A stretch of 22,428 bases of DNA from DAOUET01 sp034430155. Lineage in GTDB: Bacteria > Chloroflexota > Anaerolineae > Anaerolineales > UBA4823. The stretch spans positions 1-22,428 of the forward strand of contig DAOUET010000077.1 of NCBI GenBank assembly GCA_034430155.1, in the 5' to 3' direction. Of the stretch, positions 15,034 to 22,336 are shown one piece after another (within the stretch, counting starts at the first letter, position 1; the number at the start of each line of letters is the position of its first letter). A program made the position numbers and the translations under genes. The notes under the pieces were generated by a model, which had not been told where the DNA came from, made no database searches, and saw only the letters and a list, made by a program, of their open reading frames with translations.

Positions 15034-16053
15034 ATGAGCAAACTAATCAGATTAAAAAAGGTACTAATTGCCATACTCCGTTGGATAGGATGGATATTTT
15101 TGGCGGGGCTGCTTCTCTTTTTGGGGCTAATTATCTATTTGCTTGTTCGAGAGTCTATCACTCGAAACAAGTACCGGGCAGATTATCCACCACCAGGCAA
15201 AATGGTGAGCATTGGTACACACGACATCCATTTGAACTGCGTGGGGAGTGGGAGTCCAACGGTTGTTTTTGAAGCCGACCTTGATCAGTATGGCTCGTTA
15301 AGCTGGGTGCCAGTCCAAGAAAGAATCGGGGAATTGACCCGCGCATGCAGCTACGATAGAGCTGGAATCCTGTGGAGTGAACCAGGGCCACTTCCCAGAG
15401 ATGGGGAGACAATCGCACGTGAACTTTCTACCGTTCTAGATGCTGCAGGCGAAGAAGGTCCATATATCCTGGTGGGCCATGCATTTGGTGGTGCCTATAT
15501 CAGAATATTTGCGGGAAAATACCCTGACGATGTGTGTGGTATGGTGCTGATTGAATCAAGCCATCCTGAAATGCTCACGCGCTTCGGTGAGTATGGCGTT
15601 GTACCAGAAATTCCAGACAGAAATATCAGGCCCTTGATCCTGTTTTTGTCTCATCTAGGATCGCCAGGTCGATATAAAGGGAATGTGTATAACCTGCCAC
15701 CTGAAATCTATGATCCAGTACAGGCATTCTTACCTGAATCAAGTATGACATGGTTTGATGAGAAAGTTGAAAGCCCTAACACACTGGCACAAGCGAGGCA
15801 TTATGAATATTTGGGCGACTGGCCATTGATTGTGCTTGCTACTTCAGGACCTTCACCTTCCTTGGGAGATCTAGGACAGAAACTAGATGATTTATGGCTC
15901 GAAATGCAGCGGGAGTTACTTTTGCTAAGTGAGAATAGTGAGTTCAGATCATACGAGATAGGACATTATCCTCAACTTCAAGACCCCGAGGTGGTAATTG
16001 AGGCAATTCAGGATGTGCTCGGAAGATGTGAAAAAACATTGCCGTTACCCTGA
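15034..16053 (+). CDS. Membrane-anchored alpha/beta-hydrolase with Ala at the nucleophile position
   Basis: The 339-residue protein has one N-terminal TM anchor (about 8-38), then an alpha/beta-hydrolase fold. MVSIGTHDIHLNCVGSGSPTVVFEA is the usual first strand with oxyanion region, and CSYDRAGILWSEPGP is the conserved strand 4 motif. The nucleophile elbow reads VGHAFGGAY: residue 150 is Ala (codon GCA) where the family has Ser. The histidine is retained (His311 in GHYPQLQDPE). Loss of the nucleophile predicts no hydrolase activity, so it may bind a ligand or have been recently inactivated; a sequencing error is possible because one base separates GCA from TCA. GGAG five bases before the ATG supports the start. 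It is the third cassette, between attC2 and the interrupted attC3. Confidence 0.8.
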   Translation: MSKLIRLKKVLIAILRWIGWIFLAGLLLFLGLIIYLLVRESITRNKYRADYPPPGKMVSIGTHDIHLNCVGSGSPTVVFEADLDQYGSLSWVPVQERIGELTRACSYDRAGILWSEPGPLPRDGETIARELSTVLDAAGEEGPYILVGHAFGGAYIRIFAGKYPDDVCGMVLIESSHPEMLTRFGEYGVVPEIPDRNIRPLILFLSHLGSPGRYKGNVYNLPPEIYDPVQAFLPESSMTWFDEKVESPNTLAQARHYEYLGDWPLIVLATSGPSPSLGDLGQKLDDLWLEMQRELLLLSENSEFRSYEIGHYPQLQDPEVVIEAIQDVLGRCEKTLPLP

Positions 16054-16127
16054 AGAGTGAACTGGAATTGCATGCCAGGATGGTTGTTTCATGTCTATGC
16101 AGATTAATGGACGCCTGGAAACTTGTC

Positions 16128-16138
16128 GCCCAACACAG
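16128..16138 (+). other. attC: attC site 3, left part (R'' box), cut by an IS110 element
   Basis: GCCCAAC (16128-16134) matches RYYYAAC and is identical to the R'' of attC1; the following ACAGC resembles the start of an L'' arm. The sequence then runs into the end of the IS110 element. The matching right part of the site, with L'' and L' arms and R' box, is found at 17875-17985, so the insertion lies between R'' and L''. Confidence 0.65.
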
Positions 16139-16157
16139 CGTTCTTCTCAGAAACAGC

Positions 16158-17552
16158 TCATGTTGAGGTGAGTTGGAAACCAAACCTGGCCGCCTTTTTC
16201 TCAAGGTATTTGATCTGTTGCTCCCGATAGTGTTTCTCGTATTCCTGCACACTCAAGGGTTCATATTCCACCTGGTACTTTAACATGCGGTACACCACGC
16301 GCGCAATCAGATGTGCGGTAGCCACGGCCGCTTGCGCAGGCCCCAGGCGCGCTTTTTGTCTTCGATAAAACGCTCCAAAGGCACAATCCGCCCACATCAC
16401 CGAACCTGCCGCCATCCGAAAAGCCTGCCCGGCGCGGTTATGGGTCTTGAGCGTACGGCTGTGGATGACTTTCCCACCGGTGATGTCGTTGTGCGGCGCC
16501 AAACCAAGCCAGGAGCAGAAGTTTTTCTCAGTGGGAAACCTGGACATGTCGGTGCCAATTTCAGAGATGATGATTTGGGCGAGCGAGGTGCTAATGCCAT
16601 GCACGGCCACGATATCCACTCCAGAGATGCGCTTGAGATGGGTGCGCACCTGGACGTTTTCGGGGGTATTCTTGCTGTGGGAGCGGGGCTTTTTGGAAGG
16701 CAGCCAGAGCTGATCTTCGGGGTCTGGATTACCCCAGTCCGGACGAATGGCAGCATAGGTGCGCTCGATTTGCTCATCACAGGTCTCGATCTGCCAGGTG
16801 TAGAAGTCGAAGAAGGCCAGCGATTGACGCGGGACGAAGAGGTGCTCTTCTCGCCAAGTGCCGGTAAGTGCTTTGGCGATCTCGGCTTCATCCTTCTTAC
16901 AGCGGTAGTTGCGCAAGGCAGCCAGCTTGTACGGGTTGCGTTCTCCAGCCACGATCGTCCGGATGATGCGCTGGCCGGTCTCTCCGGTGATGTCGCTGAG
17001 CACTTGGGAGAGTTGAATGTTCATGTGTAACATCGCCTTCTGCATATGCAGGATGTGCGGGCTGCGATGCTGGATCAGTTGCGCCCGGTGGCGTAGCAGG
17101 GTGCGCAGGGTAACCAGGTCGGCTTCCGGACGAAATGAACTCTCCAACAGCCCATACGAATGCAGCGTTTGGATCCATTGGCAGTCGAGCACATCCGTTT
17201 TGCGACCCGGGAAGCGCTTGATAGCAGTGGCAGCGATCAGACAACACTTGAACCCATGCGATTCTAGGGTCTCGAAGAGCGGGATCCAGTACACTCCAGT
17301 GGATTCCATCGCCACACTTTGGATGCCGTTCTCCAGGAGCCATTGAGCGATATCGTGCAGGTCGGCCGTGTAGGTTCCAAAGGCACGCACGATTTGAGTG
17401 CTGTCCGGTCCTGGAACACAGATAACAATTTCATGCGCCCCAATATCCATCCCGGCGGCGTGTGGTTGGATCCGAGATAGTCCGTCGAAAGGGCGAACTT
17501 CGATTTGAGCACCAGCTTGTGAGCTGGGCTTACGTTGACTGAGTTTGCTCAT
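16158..17552 (-). CDS. IS110-family transposase (DEDD recombinase)
   Basis: The 464-residue enzyme moves the element through RNA-guided DNA recombination, as shown for other IS110 members. The N-terminal RuvC-like domain carries the DEDD set: Asp36 in GMDIGAHE, Glu83 in MESTGVYW, and Asp120 and Asp123 in KTDVLDCQW. The C-terminal Tnp_20 domain includes RISGVDIVAVHGI, GLAPHNDITGGKV and NRAGQAFRMAA. Where many relatives read SGG in the segment after GLAP, this one has TGG; whether that matters is unclear. A good Shine-Dalgarno (AGGAG, seven bases before the ATG) supports the start. The frame is intact, so the element may be active or recently inserted. Confidence 0.92.
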   Translation of the reverse strand: MSKLSQRKPSSQAGAQIEVRPFDGLSRIQPHAAGMDIGAHEIVICVPGPDSTQIVRAFGTYTADLHDIAQWLLENGIQSVAMESTGVYWIPLFETLESHGFKCCLIAATAIKRFPGRKTDVLDCQWIQTLHSYGLLESSFRPEADLVTLRTLLRHRAQLIQHRSPHILHMQKAMLHMNIQLSQVLSDITGETGQRIIRTIVAGERNPYKLAALRNYRCKKDEAEIAKALTGTWREEHLFVPRQSLAFFDFYTWQIETCDEQIERTYAAIRPDWGNPDPEDQLWLPSKKPRSHSKNTPENVQVRTHLKRISGVDIVAVHGISTSLAQIIISEIGTDMSRFPTEKNFCSWLGLAPHNDITGGKVIHSRTLKTHNRAGQAFRMAAGSVMWADCAFGAFYRRQKARLGPAQAAVATAHLIARVVYRMLKYQVEYEPLSVQEYEKHYREQQIKYLEKKAARFGFQLTST

Positions 17553-17868
17553 GGGATACTCCTGGGTCGAAAAGATTACATGCCAGGCCCTGTCACCAGA
17601 AAGTATAGCTTGCTAATCGGGGTCATCCAACATAGGTTGTTGGCTGCCACCAGTGAAAAAACCATCGTGACCGGAAACCAGATTGCAGCACGGGAGGTGT
17701 ATCACCAATGCGTGTGTTCGGCTTGCTTGCCTGGCTTGGACGGGAGTATACTCGAATTGCTTCCCTGTTTCTTGTGGATTGAAGGCTGGCCCCGCCAGCC
17801 CGGGGGATTGCTAAGGACCAGCTCCGGCTGGTTCATGCAGATTGAAAGATAGCCGCGCTATCCTGGCG
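17553..17868 (-). ncRNA. IS110 5' non-coding region, candidate bridge/seek RNA
   Basis: About 315 bases upstream of the transposase have no convincing gene and several hairpins: CCAACA/TGTTGG at 17627-17643, then three GC-rich stems at 17784-17800, 17817-17832 and 17848-17862. In the IS110 group this is where the guide RNA that reads target and donor is encoded. The first hairpin carries CCAAC/GTTGG, which resembles the CCCAAC of the attC target. I did not fold the RNA or locate guide loops, so the assignment rests on position and family knowledge. Confidence 0.4.
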
Positions 17869-17896
17869 GATTGCAGCCGACCGGGCTGTCGCCCGG
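17777..17896. repeat. Serial hairpins punctuated by GATTG
   Basis: GATTG recurs at 17777, 17806, 17840 and 17869 (steps of 29, 34 and 29 bases). Each is followed by a short perfect stem with a 3-4 base loop: GGCTGGC/GCCAGCC, ACCAGC/GCTGGT, GATAGC/GCTATC, CCGGGC/GCCCGG. Stem sequences differ while pairing is kept. The last unit overlaps the L'' arm of attC3, so the series spans the inferred IS boundary or the boundary is slightly misplaced. Confidence 0.6.
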
Positions 17897-17985
17897 GGGC
17901 ACCAAGGGCGAATTGCATAGTTCACGTGGTTTTCGGGAATGATCCGTCGGTTGGTCCGCCCGGCGGCTGAGCTTTTTCGTTAGCT
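17875..17985 (+). other. attC: attC site 3, right part (L'', L' and R')
   Basis: L'' AGCCGACCGGGC (17875-17886) pairs with L' GCCCGGCGGCT (17958-17968) over all 11 bases of L', leaving one extrahelical A, a textbook attC feature. R' is GTTAGCT (17979-17985), one base off GTTRRRY. GGCGGCTGAGCT followed by a T-rich spacer matches attC1 closely. The R'' box is displaced to 16128-16134 by the IS110 insertion. The rest of the gap to 18058 holds no gene. Confidence 0.7.
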
Positions 17986-18058
17986 CGTCAAATTGATAGA
18001 ATGAGCACAGTGAATCTATATCAACCTCCTAGCCCCAAAATATTATAGGAAAGAATAG

Positions 18059-19318
18059 ATGAAGATCCTTCTAATCTCCATTGGGACTCGTGGCGATATG
18101 GAACCTTTTTTGGCAATTGGGGAGATATTAGCGGAAAAAGGGCATCAAGTAATCTGTGCTTTCCCAGAGCAGTTTAGATATCTGACTGATGAAACAAGTA
18201 TGGAATTTGCAACTTTGGGGACAAACTATATTGAGATGTTGGAAAGTGATCTTGGAAAAGCAGCCATGGGAACGGATGGTTCAGGATTGAAGAAATTCTC
18301 TGCGAATCTAAAACTTGCCAGCCATCAAACCGAAATCAATAAAGAATTAGTCCATCAACAGTATGAAATAATTGAACGCGAAAATCCTGACAGAATTTTA
18401 TACAACGGAAAGGTCACTTACCCAATCATTTGGGGATTAGATCACAGTGGAAAGCATATTCTTGTCTGTCCTTTACCCTATATGCACTATGTGAAGAATC
18501 ATGCGCATATTGCTTTTAACAGCAATTATGGTCCTTTTCTTAATAAGCTGACCTATTCCTTAGCAGATTTTGGGGTGATCATGACCCTTAGGATATCCGC
18601 AAAGTGGTTGAAACTAACGAAAAAAATAACCCGAAAACAATTGAAAAATGCCCTTTTATCGAATAAGGCGATCTATACCATTTCGCCTTCTCTTTTTTCA
18701 AGACCGGATTACTGGCACGAGAATCTTAAGATATTGGGGTATCACAAAAGGAATAAAGCCACAAATTGGCAACCCGACAAAGACTTATCGGATTTTTTGG
18801 AAGCACACAAAAACGATCGAATTCTCTTCATTACTTTTGGCAGTATGACCAATCCTGAACCGGAAGGTAAAACGGAAACAGTCCGTGAAATACTTGAACG
18901 AAATAATATTCCAGCCATCATTAATACTGCCTCTGGGGGTCTGATCAAACCGGAAAAATATGACCCCGAACGATTACACTTCGTTTCTCAAATTCCTTAC
19001 GATTGGATTTTTCCAAAGATCTATGCCGTAATTCATCATGGCGGTTCTGGGACCACGCATTTAGCACTTCAACATGGATGTGCAACCATGATCATCCCCC
19101 ATATAATTGACCAATTTGTATGGGATAAAATTATTTATGCTATGGGTGTGGGACCAAGGGGAATAAAAGTAAACAAAATTACTACAAAAAACCTCGAGCC
19201 TAAAATCCTTGAATTAGTTAGCAATAGTTCCTTCAAAAAGAAAGCTGAACAAGTAGGAAGCCAAATAAGAAAAGAAAATTTTAGAGAAGAAATTTATAAA
19301 TCAATAATCCAAGAGTGA
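18059..19318 (+). CDS. GT1-type glycosyltransferase (MGT/sterol-glucosyltransferase-like)
   Basis: The 419-residue GT-B enzyme is expected to transfer a sugar from a UDP-sugar to a small hydrophobic acceptor. The N-terminal MKILLISIGTRGDMEPFLAIGEILAEKGH is the typical acceptor-domain start of the GT28_N/UGT52 type. The C-terminal nucleotide-binding motif is HHGGSGTTHLALQHG.ATMIIPHIIDQFVWDKI, containing the donor-binding HGG and the DQ pair. FITFGSM is the usual strand at the start of the second domain. Codon use is much more AT-rich than the flanking genes, suggesting recent acquisition, perhaps from a Bacteroidetes-like source (inference only). AGGAAAG precedes the ATG. The acceptor is not predictable; antibiotic or macrolide glycosylation is one option. 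Confidence 0.85.
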   Translation: MKILLISIGTRGDMEPFLAIGEILAEKGHQVICAFPEQFRYLTDETSMEFATLGTNYIEMLESDLGKAAMGTDGSGLKKFSANLKLASHQTEINKELVHQQYEIIERENPDRILYNGKVTYPIIWGLDHSGKHILVCPLPYMHYVKNHAHIAFNSNYGPFLNKLTYSLADFGVIMTLRISAKWLKLTKKITRKQLKNALLSNKAIYTISPSLFSRPDYWHENLKILGYHKRNKATNWQPDKDLSDFLEAHKNDRILFITFGSMTNPEPEGKTETVREILERNNIPAIINTASGGLIKPEKYDPERLHFVSQIPYDWIFPKIYAVIHHGGSGTTHLALQHGCATMIIPHIIDQFVWDKIIYAMGVGPRGIKVNKITTKNLEPKILELVSNSSFKKKAEQVGSQIRKENFREEIYKSIIQE

Positions 19319-19397
19319 TTACCGGCTTTGGAAGAACGGTGTTGAAGTAGATTATGCATAGCTGGTAAGATAAAGTTGAGCGGGCTTCCCCCTTAGA

Positions 19398-19502
19398 GCT
19401 CAACCTGCTACGCAGCGGAGGGCGGCGCGTAAAAAGCAAACTTTGGCTCTACTAAAGCAGTAATCGGAGCTAGAACGCAGGCGGCTCATGTACTCGTTAA
19501 GG
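19398..19502 (+). other. Candidate degenerate attC after the glycosyltransferase
   Basis: GCTCAAC (19398-19404) fits RYYYAAC, and GTTAAGG (19496-19502) fits GTTRRR but ends in G. GGCGGCTCATG before R' looks like an L' arm, and GCAGCGGA after R'' resembles an L'' arm, but the two do not pair convincingly beyond AGC/GCT. Spacing (105 bases) and position are right for an attC; recombination competence is doubtful. Upstream, 19319-19397 shows no gene. Confidence 0.35.
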
Positions 19503-19550
19503 TCCCACGCTATGACCAAGAGGATTCCATGATATGGATCCGACATATGA

Positions 19551-19823
19551 AGCAAGAATTCCACGAGTACCTGTCGACCTTATTCTCCTCATTTCAGCAG
19601 CCGGTTTCTTATCTTCGGGCTGGCGTACTCGATGGTCTTACCAAGCCGCCTCCGCCTGAGCATCAACCAGCAGGTGGCGGTAATCCGGGGCATCCAGGTA
19701 GGGGTGATCCTGGGTTCGCTTGGGATATCCCTGGCGCTTCGGGAGAATTCCAGGATGAAGCAGTACTGGAGATTGGCGTTCGCCTACTTTGTGGCTTCCT
19801 GTGATATCCTGCAGAAAACTTGA
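19551..19823 (+). pseudogene. Possible remnant of a membrane-protein gene
   Basis: This frame is open from a stop at 19548 to 19823. It reads like part of a membrane protein: SRFLIFGLAYSMVL, then INQQVAVIRGIQVGVILG with a hydrophobic run, then RMKQYWRLAFAYFVAS. There is no good start or ribosome binding site, and the frame ends just before the oxidoreductase gene. The pattern suggests a decayed multi-pass protein (a CPBP-like source is possible). An overlapping 91-residue ORF in another frame looks less protein-like. Recognition is weak. Confidence 0.25.
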
Positions 19824-19845
19824 TTTATTCAAGGAGTATGTCAGC

Positions 19846-20877
19846 ATGAGTCAGTCGTTACCCTCAGTGATGCGTGCGGTTCAATTGGATGAACCAATGG
19901 GTGAATTAACCTTACGCGAAATCCCCCTGCCTCGTCCTGGCGCGAATCAAGTGCTGATTTGCATGGCGGCCGCACCGTTCAACCCATCCGACATTGGCGC
20001 TATGGCAGGTTCGACCTTTAGTGGGGTTCGTAAATATCCCTTTACACCGGGGATTGAGGGTAGCGGTAGGGTAGTTGAAGCGGGCACAGGATTCATGCCG
20101 CGTTTATTGAATGGACGGCGGGTTGCCTGTTCAGCAATGCCTACAGGGGAGGGCACCTATGCCGAGTACATGGTTACCTCGGCCAACTTGTGCGTGCCGC
20201 TTTTCCGCAATGTGAGTATGGAACAAGGCGCAATGCTGGTAGTGAATCCGTTGACCGCGCTCGCCATCTTTAAAATTGCCCAACGCGGCAAACATCGAGC
20301 CATTGTCAACACTGCCGCCGCCAGCGCCTTAGGTGGAATGATTTTACGTTTGGGTAAACGGTATAACATTCCTATCATTCATATCGTACGACGTCAGGAA
20401 CAAGTTGATCTGGTCCGCAGGCGCGGTGGTGAATTTATCTTGAACAGCGGGGACAATGATTTTGTCGAAAACTTGCGGGTGACCGCCCACAAATTACAGG
20501 CGACCCTTTTGCTGGATGCTATTGGCGGTACTATGACGCAACAACTTGCTGAAGCCGCGCCGTATGACAGCACCATCCTTTTGTATTCGCACCTTTCCCG
20601 GAAGAACATTGAGACCGATTCGCATGTGTGGATTGCCAAAAACTTGCATGCCCATGGGTGGTTATTGAGCAACTGGATGGCGACGAAGAATATGATACAA
20701 AAGCTAGGTCTCGCACGACAGGCGCAATCCCTATTGGGGACCGACCTGGGATCTCCGGTTCACAAGCGCATTCCGCTTTCCGCCGCACAGCAGGGCTTCG
20801 AAGCGTACATCCACAACATGACCGCTGGGAAAATTTTGTTGGTGGCAAACCCACAGGAAGTCGCGCTCGATGGCTAA
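19846..20877 (+). CDS. MDR-family oxidoreductase, quinone-oxidoreductase type
   Basis: The 343-residue NAD(P)H-dependent reductase has the medium-chain dehydrogenase layout. The N-terminal GroES-like domain includes MRAVQLDEPMGELTLREIPLPRPGANQVLI, the APFNPSDIG motif, the TPGIEGSGRVVEAG core and GTYAEYM. A Rossmann domain follows, with NTAAASALGGM as the dinucleotide-binding turn and LLDAIGG further on. Zinc-ligand Cys/His clusters are absent, so it belongs with zinc-independent quinone or enoyl reductases rather than alcohol dehydrogenases. The frame opens at 19789, but AAGGAG nine bases before the internal ATG at 19846 and homology at MRAVQL favour this start. It is the fifth cassette gene. 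Confidence 0.82.
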   Translation: MSQSLPSVMRAVQLDEPMGELTLREIPLPRPGANQVLICMAAAPFNPSDIGAMAGSTFSGVRKYPFTPGIEGSGRVVEAGTGFMPRLLNGRRVACSAMPTGEGTYAEYMVTSANLCVPLFRNVSMEQGAMLVVNPLTALAIFKIAQRGKHRAIVNTAAASALGGMILRLGKRYNIPIIHIVRRQEQVDLVRRRGGEFILNSGDNDFVENLRVTAHKLQATLLLDAIGGTMTQQLAEAAPYDSTILLYSHLSRKNIETDSHVWIAKNLHAHGWLLSNWMATKNMIQKLGLARQAQSLLGTDLGSPVHKRIPLSAAQQGFEAYIHNMTAGKILLVANPQEVALDG

Positions 20878-20916
20878 AACAATCTTGTGACCGCATCATC
20901 GGTTTAGCACTGCGTC

Positions 20917-21141
20917 ACCCAACCAAGCAGGCAGGCGACTGAGCTGCGGGATAATTTCAGCACACACAGCCTATAGATCAGCTTGGTAGCATCTCACCAA
21001 CATACACTCCGGCAGTTGGTCTAAGAACTCAAAATACCGGGGTTGGAGGGGTCTTGTCATGATGAGTTCTGGAAACCATCAGTGCGTGTATCCAATAAAA
21101 TTTTTACACTGTGTATAAGTAGATATACTACCAAGTTGGGT
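20917..21141 (+). other. Candidate attC remnant after the oxidoreductase
   Basis: ACCCAAC (20917-20923) and GTTGGGT (21135-21141) are perfectly complementary and both fit the integron core consensus. The second lies 36 bases before the next start codon. No complementary L''/L' arms are seen next to them, and the 225-base span is long. AGGCGACTGAGCTG just after R'' resembles an L' arm, so this could be a rearranged or decayed site. GTTAGCC at 21153-21159 is an alternative R'. No gene lies in 20878-21177. Confidence 0.3.
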
Positions 21142-21177
21142 TATATGCACTAGTTAGCCACGCAAAGGAGAGAATGG

Positions 21178-22170
21178 ATGAAAGAACTGGTACATAGACT
21201 GGAACTGACCGCCTCAGAGACAGGGTTCTCAGGTGTCATCTCGGTATTCAAAGATGCTTCCACTGTGTTCAGTAAGGCATTTGGATATAGGGACATAAAG
21301 AACAAGCTGCCCAATACGATCGGCACGATATTCGGAATTGCCTCAGGGACTAAAATCTTTACCGCGTTAGGAATTGGTGTGCTTGTCGATCAAGGATTGA
21401 TATCTTTGGGGACAACCATCAGAGAAATCGATCAAGAATATACGGGCTTTGTCGACGAACACGCCACGATTCATCATTTGCTGACTCATACCTCAGGTAT
21501 CTATGACTACTACGATGAGGAAATCGAGCAAGACTATGAGCACTTTTTCGTAGAGATCCCGTGGTGTGAACTAGAAACACCATCGGATTATTATCCCTTA
21601 TTCAAGAACAAACCAATGAAGTTTCCCTCCGGAGAGAGATACGCCTATTCCAATGGCGGATATGTATTTTTGGGAATGCTCATCGAGAAATTGACAGGCA
21701 TGCTCTATAGAGATTTCGTCCACGAGCATATCTTGAAAGCAGCCAGTATGCACAATTCTGGTTTTTATGCCTTCAATGACCTCCCTGAAAACACTGCAAA
21801 CGGCTATCTCGAAGACCGAAGAACAACCAATATCTATCATCTTCCGTTGAGAGGCGGCGGAGATGGTGGGATGTACACCACGACAGATGATCTACGCTCT
21901 TTTTGGGACAGCTTGTTTTCTAACAGAATCCTTTCCGCAGAACTCACAGAAACATACTTGAACACGCACTGTAGGTTCAACGAGGCTGACGGATATGGCT
22001 ACGGCATCCATAAGCGACTGGACAATAGCATGTTTTCGATCGTGGGTGGCGATGCCGGGGTTGGGTTTGATTCCAGGTACCTCGTGCAAGAAAAACTAAC
22101 CATCAACATTCTTTCAAATATCACCAACGGAGAAAATGGCATAATAGAGGTAGTCCTGGGTTTCTTCTAA
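21178..22170 (+). CDS. Serine hydrolase, beta-lactamase/class C-like family
   Basis: The 330-residue protein belongs to the penicillin-binding-protein-like serine hydrolases (EstB/AmpC superfamily). The SxxK motif is SGTK (Ser56, Lys59), the second motif YSN lies at 157-159, and LLTHTSGI (around residue 105) is the family's conserved helix start. The usual third motif (KTG or HxG) is not intact: the equivalent segment reads VGGDAGVGF, with Gly where His or Lys would be expected. No signal peptide is seen, so a cytoplasmic location is likely. AAAGGAG seven bases before the ATG supports the start. Substrate unknown; esterase or D-amino-acid peptidase activity is more likely than true beta-lactamase. 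Confidence 0.85.
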   Translation: MKELVHRLELTASETGFSGVISVFKDASTVFSKAFGYRDIKNKLPNTIGTIFGIASGTKIFTALGIGVLVDQGLISLGTTIREIDQEYTGFVDEHATIHHLLTHTSGIYDYYDEEIEQDYEHFFVEIPWCELETPSDYYPLFKNKPMKFPSGERYAYSNGGYVFLGMLIEKLTGMLYRDFVHEHILKAASMHNSGFYAFNDLPENTANGYLEDRRTTNIYHLPLRGGGDGGMYTTTDDLRSFWDSLFSNRILSAELTETYLNTHCRFNEADGYGYGIHKRLDNSMFSIVGGDAGVGFDSRYLVQEKLTINILSNITNGENGIIEVVLGFF

Positions 22171-22292
22171 GAGCTCATGAATTCAAACCGACGCCGCGAT
22201 AGCGGCGGTTGTATCGTGGCATGATTGGGTTTTAAGCGCTGTTTTGAATAGTAATGCATGGCGCTAGATCCACGGCAAGGCTGATACCAACC

Positions 22293-22299
22293 GTTGGGT
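22293..22299 (+). other. GTTGGGT core-like box before the last gene
   Basis: The heptamer fits GTTRRRY and lies 38 bases before the last start codon; with its next four bases it matches the start of the GGDEF cassette leader. The preceding 120 bases (22171-22292) contain a CGCCGC/GCGGCG hairpin near 22191-22206 but no RYYYAAC partner or L''/L' arms, so this is only a positional hint of a cassette boundary. Confidence 0.3.
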
Positions 22300-22336
22300 T
22301 GCTGTTTCGAATTGCTTGTAAAAGGGAAGTAGGATA

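Larger units (their letters stand above)
16139..17868 (-). mobile_element. IS110-family insertion sequence within attC3
   Basis: The element is about 1.7 kb with approximate ends, because IS110 elements lack terminal inverted repeats and generally make little or no target duplication. The left limit follows from the attC R'' box ending near 16134-16138, the right limit from the L'' arm starting near 17875. The transposase reads right to left, opposite to the cassette genes. About 20 bases follow its stop, while about 315 non-coding bases precede its start, the layout of the IS110 group rather than the IS1111 group. The IS1111 group is the one known to target attC. Confidence 0.65.

Noticed and set aside
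17777..17896. GATTG repeats as a CRISPR array
   Set aside because: The repeat word is only five bases, the intervals contain self-complementary stems rather than unique spacers, and no cas gene is present.
19529..19804. 91-residue ORF before the oxidoreductase
   Set aside because: Pro/Gly-rich without recognisable pattern; the overlapping frame looks more like membrane-protein coding, so it was recorded only as a possible remnant.
21051..21060. GTCTTGTC in the gap before the serine hydrolase, shared with attC1 and attC2
   Set aside because: An 8-base match is expected by chance about once in a window this size, and the flanks do not align with the attC sites.
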